Shown: positions 17,122 to 25,234, counted from the first letter of the stretch. The stretch: DNA of 32,082 nucleotides from Gemmatimonadaceae bacterium (GCA_014379355.1 JACMLX010000246.1:1-32082); one strand, 5' to 3'. The notes: generated by a model not told the origin, from the sequence alone. Numbers and translations: made by a program.

Positions 17122-17832
17122 GTGCCGAACCGCCCGCTGATGATTGGAGTTGCTGGTGGAACCGGCTCCGGCAAGACGACGGTTGCCCGTCGGGTGGCTG
17201 CCGCACTGTCCGAGTCGTCGGTGGCATTCGTGGAGATGGACTCGTACTACCGCTCGCACATCGGCCTCACGATGCGCGAGTTGAACCACCTGAACTGGGA
17301 TCATCCGGACGCCTTCGATCTCGACCTGTTCGTCGAACATCTCGATGCGATGGCGCACGGGCAGGCGATCGAGAAGCCGGTGTACGACTACACGATCCAT
17401 GCACGGAGCAGCGAAACCGTGCGGATCGCGAAGGTGGACGTGGTGGTGGTGGATGGCATCCTGCTGTTCACCGACGAACGGGTGCGACAGCATCTGGACG
17501 TGAAGGTGTTCGTGGATGCCGATGCCGACATCCGGCTGGTCCGCCGCATCAAGCGGGACATGGCGTCCCGCGGACGGCCGCTGGAGGAGATCCTGGAACA
17601 GTACGTGAACACGGTGCGACCGATGCACCTGCAGTTCGTCGAACCGAGCAAACGCTGGGCGGACGTCATCGTCCCGCGGGGTGGGCACAACACGGTGGCA
17701 ATCGAGATGATTCTGGCGAAAATCCGGCAGCGCCTGTCCAGCAATGGCGCGCCTCACATTCCGATGGTGGCAGACGAGCAGGGACGCACACCCCTGTCGT
17801 CAGCGATCATCGGCACAGGAACTCCCGCATGA
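17122..17832 (+). CDS. udk: Uridine kinase (uridine/cytidine kinase)
   Basis: 236-aa P-loop nucleoside kinase that phosphorylates uridine or cytidine to UMP or CMP with a nucleoside triphosphate. P-loop GGTGSGKT is at 12-19; EMDSYYR (38-44), NWDHPDAFD (58-66), PVYDYTIHAR (87-96), VVDGILLF and FVDADADIRLVRRIKRD follow in the family order. The last 25 residues (after KIRQRL) are a variable tail. The GTG start has GGAG 5 nt upstream (17113-17116). An ATG at 17117 is out of frame. Its stop overlaps the next start as ATGA, so it is coupled to the PhoB-type regulator. It would salvage pyrimidine nucleosides released by the nucleotidase. Confidence 0.95.
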   Translation: MPNRPLMIGVAGGTGSGKTTVARRVAAALSESSVAFVEMDSYYRSHIGLTMRELNHLNWDHPDAFDLDLFVEHLDAMAHGQAIEKPVYDYTIHARSSETVRIAKVDVVVVDGILLFTDERVRQHLDVKVFVDADADIRLVRRIKRDMASRGRPLEEILEQYVNTVRPMHLQFVEPSKRWADVIVPRGGHNTVAIEMILAKIRQRLSSNGAPHIPMVADEQGRTPLSSAIIGTGTPA

Positions 17833-18545
17833 CAAGCGCCGCACCGCACATTCAGGAACGCATCCTCGTCGTCGACGACGAGCCGGACATCGTCGCGCTG
17901 GTGGCGTACCACCTGGCGAAGACGAACTATCGCGTCTCGACCGCATCGAACGGCACCGACGCGCTGTCGATCGCGCGGCAGGAGCGGCCATCGCTGCTGG
18001 TGCTCGACCTGATGCTGCCGGGCATGAGTGGCTTCGACGTGCTCGAACACATCCGCGCGGAGGAGAGCACGCGCCATATCGCGGTGCTGATGCTCACGGC
18101 CCGCAAGGAGGAACAGGATCGCATTCGCGGACTGTCACTCGGCGCCGACGACTATCTCACCAAGCCATTCAGCCCGCAGGAGCTGGTGCTGCGCGTCGGT
18201 GCGATCCTGCGACGGACGTCCGGCAGCAGCGAGACGCCGGCCGACCTGCTGCAGATCGGGGCGATTCGCATCGATCGCGCTGCACATCGCGTGGCCGTCG
18301 AGAACGATGAAGTGGAGCTCACGCCGACTGAATACAAGCTGCTGATCACACTCGCCGAGCGCCGCGGTCGTGTCCAGGCGCGCGGGCACCTGCTGGAGAC
18401 GGTGTGGGAAGCGGCGCCGGATATCCAGACGCGCACGGTGGACATGCACATCCAGCGACTGCGCACGAAGCTCGGGGAAGCAGGTGACCTGATCGAGACG
18501 GTCCGCGGCTTCGGCTACCGGATGCGAGGTGCGTCGGCACGCTGA
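17829..18545 (+). CDS. phoB: PhoB/OmpR-family response regulator
   Basis: 238 aa. The receiver domain (about 10-125) has the acidic pocket DDE (16-18), phospho-acceptor Asp60 in LVLDLMLPG, Thr90 and Lys112 in YLTKPF. The winged-helix domain (about 140-235) has LTPTEYKLL, the RTVDMHIQRLRTKL recognition helix and the final RGFGYRM hairpin. It is assigned PhoB rather than a generic OmpR member because of its PhoR-like partner and the downstream PstS and exopolyphosphatase genes. It should bind direct heptamer repeats when phosphate is scarce. Its ATG overlaps the udk stop, an unusual coupling. Confidence 0.88.
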   Translation: MTSAAPHIQERILVVDDEPDIVALVAYHLAKTNYRVSTASNGTDALSIARQERPSLLVLDLMLPGMSGFDVLEHIRAEESTRHIAVLMLTARKEEQDRIRGLSLGADDYLTKPFSPQELVLRVGAILRRTSGSSETPADLLQIGAIRIDRAAHRVAVENDEVELTPTEYKLLITLAERRGRVQARGHLLETVWEAAPDIQTRTVDMHIQRLRTKLGEAGDLIETVRGFGYRMRGASAR

Positions 18546-18567
18546 ACGGATCGTGCGGATGCGTCGC

Positions 18568-18573
18568 TAGTTT
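18568..18573 (+). promoter_or_regulatory. Candidate -10 (TAGTTT) for a separate phoR start
   Basis: TAGTTT is followed by CCCCGC and then the GTG at 18580, with no Shine-Dalgarno sequence. It lies in the 34-bp gap after phoB and could give phoR its own leaderless transcript in addition to read-through. Confidence 0.35.
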
Positions 18574-18579
18574 CCCCGC

Positions 18580-20295
18580 GTGCGTCTCACCACCCGCCTC
18601 CTGCTCGGCCTCGTTCTCGGCGTCTCGCTGCTGCTGGCAGCGGTCATCGCAGTCCTCGATCGACGGCTGTATGCGCGCATCGCCGAGGAGCAGGTGGCGC
18701 AACTGCAGAGCGAAGCGCGCCTGCTTGCCGGGCAGTGGACGAATCCCGCGCAGGCCGACGCACTCGCCGATGCGGCAGGATCGGCCACCGGTCATCGTGT
18801 CACGCTGATCGACACGGCCGGTGTGGTGCTCGGCGACTCGGAGTTCGACAAGCCGCGTATTCGCACACTGGAAAACCATCGCACCCGGCCCGAGGTGCGC
18901 GATGCACTGTCGCGTGGTACCGGCTCGTCCCGGCGCATGTCGGCGTCGGCAGGCGATGAAGAATTGTACGTGGCCGTCCGCATGCCACTCGGCATTTCGC
19001 GAGTATCGGTCAAGACACGCGCGGTGGATGAGCTGTTCGCCCGATCCCGCGTCGACATCCTGCTGGTCGGTGTCGGTGCCATCTTCGCGGTGGCGCTGTT
19101 CGGCTGGTTCTTCTCGCGTTCGATCACGACGCCGATCATCGAGCTGCGAGACGTGGCGCAGTCGCTTGCCGCCGGTGACCTGTCGCGCCGCCCCGCGTTG
19201 TCGGCGCCGGGTGAAGTGGGTGATCTCGCCCGTGCCGTACATCGCCTCGCCGAGCAACTGGGCGCTCGCCTCGCCACGCTCGAAGCGGAGGAATCGCTGC
19301 TGACGGAATTGTTCGATTCACTGACCGAGGGTGCGATCGCGGTGGACTCGGGCCGCCAGGTGATGCGCATCAATGACGTGGGCCGCGTGCTCGCAGGCGT
19401 GGATGGCGAGGTTCCCTTCCCCGTCGATCGCCTGCCGGTGAATGTCGACCTGCGTGACGCATTGCAGCGCGCGCTGTCGGGCCAGGTGGTCGAGCCCCGT
19501 GAAGTCACGCTGCACGATCGGGCCGTGTCGCTCGTGGCCCGCCCGCTGACGGACGGCGGCGCCGTGCTGGCGATGTACGACCTGACGCCGATCCGCCGGC
19601 TGGAGCAGGTGAGGCGCGATTTCGTGGCGAACGTGAGCCACGAGCTGCGGACGCCGCTGACGATCGTGGGTGGGTACGCGGAGACGCTGGTCGACGACGG
19701 CGACATGCCGGTCGTCAGCCGACAGGCGTTCCTGCAGACCATCCTGTCCAATACCAGGCGCATGCAGCGTATCGTGGATGACCTGCTCGATCTGAGCCGC
19801 ATCGAGTCCGGCGGCTGGCGCCCGAACCCGGTGTGGAGTCGCATTCCGGATGTGGTGGCGGATGTGATGGTGGCCGCCAAACCCGCTGCGCAGGCCAAGG
19901 ACATCGTGGTGCGGGCCGACATCGCGCGCGATGCGGAGAAGGTCTTCGCGGATCCGACGGCGCTGCGACAAGTCATTGGCAACCTGGTCGAGAATGCCGT
20001 ACGCCATACGGCGGCGGGAAAGGTGCAGGTCGTCGCCCGGCGGGAGGGCGACATCGTCACGGTGGCCGTCACGGATACCGGTATCGGAATTCCGGCCGAA
20101 CACCTGCCGCGCATCTTCGAACGCTTCTATCGTGTGGATCCGGCGCGATCCCGCGAGCAGGGCGGCACGGGTCTGGGCCTGGCGATCGTGCGACACCTGG
20201 TCGAGGCGCACGGCGGCCATGTGACGGCCGAGAGTGAAGCGGGTGTGGGCACGACGATTCTGACGACCTGGCCGGTGCCAGTCACGGACGTGTAA
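18580..20295 (+). CDS. phoR: PhoR-type sensor histidine kinase
   Basis: 571 aa from a GTG. Layout: membrane helix 1 (about 5-26), a periplasmic sensor of about 130 residues, helix 2 (about 160-182), HAMP (about 183-235), a PAS-like region (about 240-340), then HisKA with phospho-acceptor His354 in FVANVSHELRTPLT. The HATPase follows: N-box NLVENAVRH, DTGIGIP, FERFYRVDPARSR and GGTGLGLAIV. The periplasmic domain is larger than in E. coli PhoR and resembles the extracytoplasmic domain of Gram-positive PhoR/WalK-like kinases. Its partner is the adjacent PhoB. The stop codon lies inside a 14-bp inverted repeat. Confidence 0.9.
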   Translation: MRLTTRLLLGLVLGVSLLLAAVIAVLDRRLYARIAEEQVAQLQSEARLLAGQWTNPAQADALADAAGSATGHRVTLIDTAGVVLGDSEFDKPRIRTLENHRTRPEVRDALSRGTGSSRRMSASAGDEELYVAVRMPLGISRVSVKTRAVDELFARSRVDILLVGVGAIFAVALFGWFFSRSITTPIIELRDVAQSLAAGDLSRRPALSAPGEVGDLARAVHRLAEQLGARLATLEAEESLLTELFDSLTEGAIAVDSGRQVMRINDVGRVLAGVDGEVPFPVDRLPVNVDLRDALQRALSGQVVEPREVTLHDRAVSLVARPLTDGGAVLAMYDLTPIRRLEQVRRDFVANVSHELRTPLTIVGGYAETLVDDGDMPVVSRQAFLQTILSNTRRMQRIVDDLLDLSRIESGGWRPNPVWSRIPDVVADVMVAAKPAAQAKDIVVRADIARDAEKVFADPTALRQVIGNLVENAVRHTAAGKVQVVARREGDIVTVAVTDTGIGIPAEHLPRIFERFYRVDPARSREQGGTGLGLAIVRHLVEAHGGHVTAESEAGVGTTILTTWPVPVTDV

Positions 20296-20337
20296 CGGTG
20301 GCGTAGCACGGGGCCGTGACACGCCGTTACACGTCCG
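20285..20337. repeat. Nested inverted repeat at the phoR 3' end
   Basis: CGGACGTGTAACGG (20285-20298) pairs perfectly with CCGTTACACGTCCG (20324-20337). The 25-nt loop holds a second hairpin, CACGG-GG-CCGTG (20307-20318). The left arm overlaps the last phoR codons and its TAA stop. There is no T-run after it. It could end the phoR transcript, or be a regulator-binding dyad, since its right half contains the CCGTNAC repeats described separately. Confidence 0.6.
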
Positions 20338-20341
20338 TTGC
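20314..20341 (+). promoter_or_regulatory. Candidate Pho box: three CCGTNAC-like repeats
   Basis: CCGTGAC (20314), CCGTTAC (20324) and CCGTTGC (20335) are spaced 10 and 11 bp apart, one helical turn. Known Pho boxes are 7-bp direct repeats separated by 4 bp. The site lies 116 bp before the TonB receptor ATG and just after phoR, so it may recruit PhoB to the receptor promoter. A matching -10 is not obvious. Confidence 0.4.
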
Positions 20342-20387
20342 ATGATTGCGGGGGGCTTGTCACACAGGATGGCGAACGTAACGGGGT

Positions 20388-20428
20388 CATGCTTCGGCAT
20401 GGAGGTGGGCGACGGACTGGGGCCCACC
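20388..20428 (+). promoter_or_regulatory. Two hairpins in the TonB-receptor leader
   Basis: CATGC-TTCG-GCATG (20388-20401) forms a stable UUCG tetraloop hairpin. It is followed directly by GGTGGGC (20404-20410) pairing with GCCCACC (20422-20428). Both lie within 70 nt of the receptor start. No cobalamin or other known riboswitch consensus was recognised. They may affect stability or translation of the leader. Confidence 0.4.
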
Positions 20429-20456
20429 GGAATCCCCGCATCGATTCGCGAACTCT

Positions 20457-23216
20457 ATGTCGCACACCTTCGTTCGTCGGCTGACACTGTTCGTTGTCGC
20501 CGTATGTGGTTTGTCCAATGCAGGAGACGCGCAGACGCCCGCAGCGGCGCGCAGCAGGATCACGGGACGTGTGCTCGACCCGCAGGGCGCGGGCATGTCG
20601 GATGTGGGCATCCAGGTCGTCGGAACGACGATCGGCGCACTCAGTGGTGTCGACGGGCGCTACACGGTCGTCGGCGTGCCGGCTGGTACCGTGACATTGC
20701 TTGCCCGACGCATCGGGTATGGCTCGAAGACGATCACCGGCATCGTCGTGGCCGCTGGTCAGACGGTCGAGCAGAACATCGCGATGGCACCGGCAGCGCT
20801 GCAGCTCGCGACCGCCACCGTGACCGCGACGCAGGAACGTGGTTCCGTCAGCGCGGCGCTCGATCGCCAGCGCAGCGCCGTCGCGATCATCAATACCGTC
20901 ACCGCTGAACAGATCTCGAAGAGCCCAGACGCCGATGCCGCCGCGGCTGTCGGTCGCGTCAGTGGTGTGAACGTGCAGGATGGCAAGTACGTGTTCGTGC
21001 GCGGTCTCGGTGATCGCTACACGACATCGTCGCTGAATGGCGCGCGATTGCCGAGCCCGGAGCCGGAACGCAAGGTCGTTCCGCTGGACTTGTTTCCGGC
21101 GAGCCTGATCCAGAGTGTCACGACGTCGAAGACCTTCACACCCGATCAGCCGGGCGATTTTGCTGGTGCGGCCGTGAACATCCAGACGAAGGAATTTCCG
21201 GCGCGGCGGACGCTCGTGATGTCGTCGTCGGCGGGTTACAACGCTGCCATCAGCGGCAAGAGCACGATCACCGCCGGCAATGCCGGACTCGATTACTTCG
21301 CGTTCGGTGGTGACAAGCGGCAGTTGCCGACGATCATCCGCGACCAGGGGTCATTCAATCCGCAGCCCGGTCAGGGACTGGTGAACAGCCTGCTCGGTAC
21401 GTTCCGCAACCGCTGGAGTGCGCGTCCGTCGACGGGCTCCGGCAATGGCAGCTTCGGCATGTCGGTCGGTGGCAATGATCCGATCCTCGGCCAGCGCATC
21501 GGCTACCTGCTCAGCGGCAACTACTCCGTTCAGCAGAACATCAAGCGGGATCAGGTGCGAGCGTACGCCGCGGCACGGCAGGGCATCGAGGAAGTGGATC
21601 GCTTCGAAGGCACGAGCGCAGGCACCGGGGTGCTCTGGGGCGGCCTGGCGAACTTCAGCACGTACCTCGGACGCAACACCAAGCTCTCACTGAACAACAC
21701 GTACAATCGCACCAGCGACAACGATGCCCGCGTCGAGTCCGGCATAAGCGAAAACCTTGGCCTCGATCTCGACATCACGCGCTTGCAGTATGTCGAGCGC
21801 ATGATCCGCAGTTCGCAGCTCAAGGCGGAGCATTCACTGTTCGGTGGCGCGCACGAGTTCGACTGGTCGGCCACGGCGTCGGGCGTGACACGCAGGGAGC
21901 CGGATCGCTCCGAGATCGTGTATTCACGAGTCGGTGCTGCCGCGCCGGAATGGCTGGCGATCGGCACCGAGAGTGCCGTGCGAACCTTTGGCGACCTGAA
22001 TGAAAACACATACGAAGGTGCCGCCAATTATCGCATGACGTTTTTCGAGCCCGGCAAGGAGTTGAAAGTCAAGTTCGGCGGACTGTATCGCTCGACCAGT
22101 CGCGATGCCGAGAACTTCGTGTACAGCGCGCAGGGCCTCGGACTCGACAATGCGGATCGACGCCTTGCACCGGAGGAGATCTTCGACGGCCGATTCACGC
22201 AGCCGGGCGAAAATGCGCTCAGCCTGGTGCCGCTGTCGCAGGGCGGCAGCTACACGGCGGAGGATCGACTGGCAGCGGGCTACCTCATGTTCAATTGGCA
22301 GCTCCGGGAGAACGTCAACGTCATCACCGGCGCCCGGTATGAAGCGTCGTCGGTGGAAGTGATCGGCACACCGACGCTTGGTGCGCCGATTCGGACCAAC
22401 CCGAAGTTCAACGATGTGCTGCCGTCACTCGCCATCACCTACAAGGCGACGGAGAACCAGAACCTGCGCTTCAGCGTGTCGCAGACGGTTGCACGCCCCG
22501 AGTACCGCGAACTGGCACCACTCCGGTTCCGGGACGTCCTGGGCGGTGACAATGTGGAAGGCAACGCCAACCTGATCCGGTCGCTGGTCCGCAACGTGGA
22601 CCTGCGCTGGGAATGGTTCCCGTCACGCAGCGAAGTCCTGAGCGTGTCGCTGTTCGGCAAGCAGTTCGACAACCCGATCGAGCGAATCTATCTCGCCACG
22701 TCAGGCACACGCGTCGTCACTTTCCAGAATGCGAAGAGCGCCACGAACTATGGCATCGAGCTCGAGGCACGCACGGCGCTGACGAAGCTGTCCCCGTCGC
22801 TGGAGAACGTGACGATCTTCTCGAATGCCACGATCATGCAGAGTGAGATCACGCTGCGACAGGGACTCACCAGCACGACGAACGCCAACCGCGCCATGGT
22901 GGGTCAGGCGCCGTACATGGTGAATGGCGGCGTGACCTGGAACACGAGCAGCGGCTCGACCAGCGCAACGCTGCTGTACAACGTGATCGGTGCGCGAATC
23001 GTGGACGCGGGCGTCGTCCCGTTGCCGGACGTGAAGGAACTGCCGCGCAACGTGCTCGATCTCTCGTTGCGGTTCCCGGTGGTGCGCGGGCTCGCGGGAC
23101 GCATCGACGCGCGGAACCTGCTCGATGCGCAGTATCGCACCAAGCAGGGATTGGTCACGCGCGAGTCGTACTACACGGGACGTCTGTTCTCATTCGGGCT
23201 CAACTGGCAGCCGTAG
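20457..23216 (+). CDS. TonB-dependent outer-membrane receptor, CarboxypepD_reg type
   Basis: 919 aa. Signal peptide MSHTFVRRLTLFVVAVCGLS ending near DAQ. An N-terminal CarboxypepD_reg-like domain (about 33-118: RITGRVLDPQGAGMSDVGIQ, GVDGRYTVVGVPAG) is followed by the plug (about 130-250; VSGVNVQDGKYVFVRGLGDR, SLNGARLPSPEPERK) and a long beta-barrel with the terminal strand GRLFSFGLNWQP. Such receptors import scarce, bulky or anionic ligands with TonB-ExbBD energy. The ligand cannot be read from sequence, but the position between phoBR and a PstS gene suggests phosphate or a phosphorylated compound. It is followed by a strong hairpin, so the next gene has its own control. No Shine-Dalgarno sequence is evident. 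Confidence 0.92.
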   Translation: MSHTFVRRLTLFVVAVCGLSNAGDAQTPAAARSRITGRVLDPQGAGMSDVGIQVVGTTIGALSGVDGRYTVVGVPAGTVTLLARRIGYGSKTITGIVVAAGQTVEQNIAMAPAALQLATATVTATQERGSVSAALDRQRSAVAIINTVTAEQISKSPDADAAAAVGRVSGVNVQDGKYVFVRGLGDRYTTSSLNGARLPSPEPERKVVPLDLFPASLIQSVTTSKTFTPDQPGDFAGAAVNIQTKEFPARRTLVMSSSAGYNAAISGKSTITAGNAGLDYFAFGGDKRQLPTIIRDQGSFNPQPGQGLVNSLLGTFRNRWSARPSTGSGNGSFGMSVGGNDPILGQRIGYLLSGNYSVQQNIKRDQVRAYAAARQGIEEVDRFEGTSAGTGVLWGGLANFSTYLGRNTKLSLNNTYNRTSDNDARVESGISENLGLDLDITRLQYVERMIRSSQLKAEHSLFGGAHEFDWSATASGVTRREPDRSEIVYSRVGAAAPEWLAIGTESAVRTFGDLNENTYEGAANYRMTFFEPGKELKVKFGGLYRSTSRDAENFVYSAQGLGLDNADRRLAPEEIFDGRFTQPGENALSLVPLSQGGSYTAEDRLAAGYLMFNWQLRENVNVITGARYEASSVEVIGTPTLGAPIRTNPKFNDVLPSLAITYKATENQNLRFSVSQTVARPEYRELAPLRFRDVLGGDNVEGNANLIRSLVRNVDLRWEWFPSRSEVLSVSLFGKQFDNPIERIYLATSGTRVVTFQNAKSATNYGIELEARTALTKLSPSLENVTIFSNATIMQSEITLRQGLTSTTNANRAMVGQAPYMVNGGVTWNTSSGSTSATLLYNVIGARIVDAGVVPLPDVKELPRNVLDLSLRFPVVRGLAGRIDARNLLDAQYRTKQGLVTRESYYTGRLFSFGLNWQP

Positions 23217-23230
23217 CATGACCGTGGCGG

Positions 23231-23269
23231 GCGAAAGCGGGCGCGAATCTCGTTCGCGCCCGCTTTCGC
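23231..23269 (+). terminator. Strong terminator-like hairpin after the TonB receptor
   Basis: GCGAAAGCGGGCGCGAA (23231-23247) pairs perfectly over 17 bp with 23253-23269 around the loop TCTCG, 14 nt after the stop. It is very stable but lacks a T-run. It separates the receptor from the beta-helix lipoprotein. Confidence 0.7.
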
Positions 23270-23323
23270 ATGTGTGAGCGCACGGCGCGCGATTTCGTGT
23301 TTGTCACGACAGGACGCGCACCG

Positions 23324-23341
23324 CTGTGACGCGACCGTGAC
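23324..23341 (+). promoter_or_regulatory. Candidate Pho box upstream of the beta-helix lipoprotein
   Basis: CTGTGAC (23324-23330), GCGA, CCGTGAC (23335-23341) is a 7-4-7 direct repeat, the geometry of the E. coli Pho box, 95 bp before the ATG. The CCGTGAC half-site is identical to ones at 17103 and 20314. Confidence 0.4.
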
Positions 23342-23436
23342 GCATGTGTGCATCAGCCATGACAAAGTCGGCTGAACTTCACTCGCGACCACATTGTCGC
23401 AGCAGCACCCTCATTTTCTTCCTTGCCGAGAGTATC

Positions 23437-25161
23437 ATGGCGTTTCACTGGCGTTCGCTTGCTGGCATAGCCCTCGTCGCATCCGCACTCACGTTGTCTG
23501 CGTGCAGCGATGACGATCCAACCGGTCCGATCGATCTCCCGCCCACCAATGCGACCGTGGTTGCGACGTCCGCGACCAGCGCGACCGTCAGCTGGGCTGC
23601 CGTCACCGACGCGACCAATTACATCGTTCAACGCGCGCCCGGCGCGAGCGGCGGCACGTTCGCCACGATTTCGCCCGCCACGCTGACCGCGACCACGCTG
23701 CTCGATACGGGTCTCGAGCCGAATGCACCGTATCGTTATCGCGTGCAGGCGATCCGGCCGACCGGACCCTCGCAGTACACGGCCGAAATCTCCGTCACGA
23801 CGAACGCGGCCGGCACGGTGGCCGGCGTGATCTCGGCCAACATCACCGCCAACCGCATCCTGTACGCGGACACGGTGTACACGCTCCTCGGCTTCATCCA
23901 GGTGACCAACGGCGCCACGCTGACGATTCAGCCGGGCACGAAGATCCGGGGCGACACGGCCCTTGCGAACATCGGCTCGTCGCTCTTCATCACGCGCGGC
24001 GCGAAGATCGACGCACAGGGCACTGCAGCGAACCCGATCGTGTTCACGTCGGCGCGCTCGGCAGGCAATCGCAAGCCCGGTGACTGGGGCGGAGTGATCA
24101 TCATCGGCAACGGAATCATCAACCGCACGGGCAGTATCCAGGTGGAAGGCACCGGTGTCGGCGCCAACAATCCGGCGCAGATCTACAGCGGTGGCACGAG
24201 CAACACGGACAACAGCGGCATCATGCGGTACGTCCGTATCGAGTTCGCCGGGTACGCCACGGCTCCGAACCAGGAACTGAACTCGCTCACCCTGGCCGCG
24301 GTGGGCAGCGGTACGGTCGTCGAGTACATCCAGACCATGGCCGGTCTCGATGACAGCTACGAATGGTTCGGCGGTGCTGTGGACGGCAAGTACCTCGTCA
24401 GCTACGAGTCGGGTGACGATCACTTCGACCTCTCGGAGGGCTTCGTCGGTCGCCTCCAGTACCTGATCGCCATGCAGACGCGCATCATCGCACCGCTGGC
24501 AAACGCGGGTTCCCCGGCAGTCGATCCTCAAGGCATCGAGAACGACGGCTGCGATTCCAACGCCGCCGGTTGCGCGAATCAGCTCGCGACGCCGCTCACG
24601 ACGCCGATCGTCGCAAACTTCACGCTGTACGGTACCGGCACGACGAATGGCGTCACGCTGCCTGCCGCTGGCGGACGTGGAATGATGCTCCGTCGCGGTA
24701 CTGGTGGCTACTACGTCAACGGTATCGTCTCGCGCTTCCCGGCCTTCGCGATCTCATTCCGCGATACGACCACGTTCCAGCGGGCCACGGCGGGAGACTT
24801 CGTGCTCTCCAACATCCTGTTCGCCGAGAACGGTGCGCTGTTCGAGCCGCAGGCCACGCCGATCCTGGCGAACACCGTGCGTCACTACACTGCTGACACG
24901 ACCGTCAACAAGCTGAGCACGGTCGCCGGAACCGCATCGGCACTCTTCACGAGCGTCGCGGCGACGCTTCCGGCCAACGGCGCAACGTTCGATTGGGCGC
25001 CAGTGGCGGCAGGAGCTGCCGCGACTGGTGGACTCGCGACCTTCACCGGCGCACTGCAGACCAAGGCCGGCACGTTCATCGCCGGTACCGCGTTCCGCGG
25101 TGCAGCGGATCCGGCGGGTCCGAAGTGGTGGCAGGGCTGGACCTCGTACACCATCAACTGA
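23437..25161 (+). CDS. Fibronectin-III / beta-helix-like lipoprotein, putative receptor partner
   Basis: 574 aa from ATG 23437. The frame is open upstream, but this start gives the lipoprotein signal MAFHWRSLAGIALVASALTL with lipobox LSAC (Cys23). After an acidic SDDDPTGP linker comes a fibronectin type III domain (about 36-127; ATVSWAAVTDATNYIVQR, PYRYRVQAI). The large remainder is rich in Gly/Asn/Thr with repeating NGATLTIQPGTKI and ANPIVFTSA strands, as in right-handed beta-helix proteins. It has an aromatic C-terminus, PKWWQGWTSYTIN. I know proteins of this style beside TonB receptors, but their function is not established. It probably sits on the outer membrane and may capture ligand. 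Preceded by a Pho-box-like repeat and followed by a terminator. Confidence 0.82.
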   Translation: MAFHWRSLAGIALVASALTLSACSDDDPTGPIDLPPTNATVVATSATSATVSWAAVTDATNYIVQRAPGASGGTFATISPATLTATTLLDTGLEPNAPYRYRVQAIRPTGPSQYTAEISVTTNAAGTVAGVISANITANRILYADTVYTLLGFIQVTNGATLTIQPGTKIRGDTALANIGSSLFITRGAKIDAQGTAANPIVFTSARSAGNRKPGDWGGVIIIGNGIINRTGSIQVEGTGVGANNPAQIYSGGTSNTDNSGIMRYVRIEFAGYATAPNQELNSLTLAAVGSGTVVEYIQTMAGLDDSYEWFGGAVDGKYLVSYESGDDHFDLSEGFVGRLQYLIAMQTRIIAPLANAGSPAVDPQGIENDGCDSNAAGCANQLATPLTTPIVANFTLYGTGTTNGVTLPAAGGRGMMLRRGTGGYYVNGIVSRFPAFAISFRDTTTFQRATAGDFVLSNILFAENGALFEPQATPILANTVRHYTADTTVNKLSTVAGTASALFTSVAATLPANGATFDWAPVAAGAAATGGLATFTGALQTKAGTFIAGTAFRGAADPAGPKWWQGWTSYTIN

Positions 25162-25176
25162 TCGATCGCTACGTTT

Positions 25177-25215
25177 CTGCGGGCCGGTGCGCATGCATTG
25201 CGCACCGGCCCGCAG
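25177..25215 (+). terminator. Intrinsic terminator after the beta-helix lipoprotein
   Basis: CTGCGGGCCGGTGCGCA (25177-25193) pairs perfectly over 17 bp with 25199-25215 around the loop TGCAT. It is followed by TTCATTT, the most T-rich tail of the window's hairpins. It ends only 20 bp before the next ATG, so expression of the pstS pair needs read-through or a promoter I cannot see. Confidence 0.75.
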
Positions 25216-25234
25216 TTCATTTCAGACACTCGCC

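Noticed and set aside
20338-20456. Cobalamin riboswitch before the TonB receptor
   Set aside because: No B12-box-like sequence was found and the leader is short.
23353-24531. 392-codon minus-strand frame opposite the beta-helix lipoprotein
   Set aside because: Its composition is Arg/Gly/Asp repeats typical of an antisense frame, and it would cross the promoter region of a well-supported gene.
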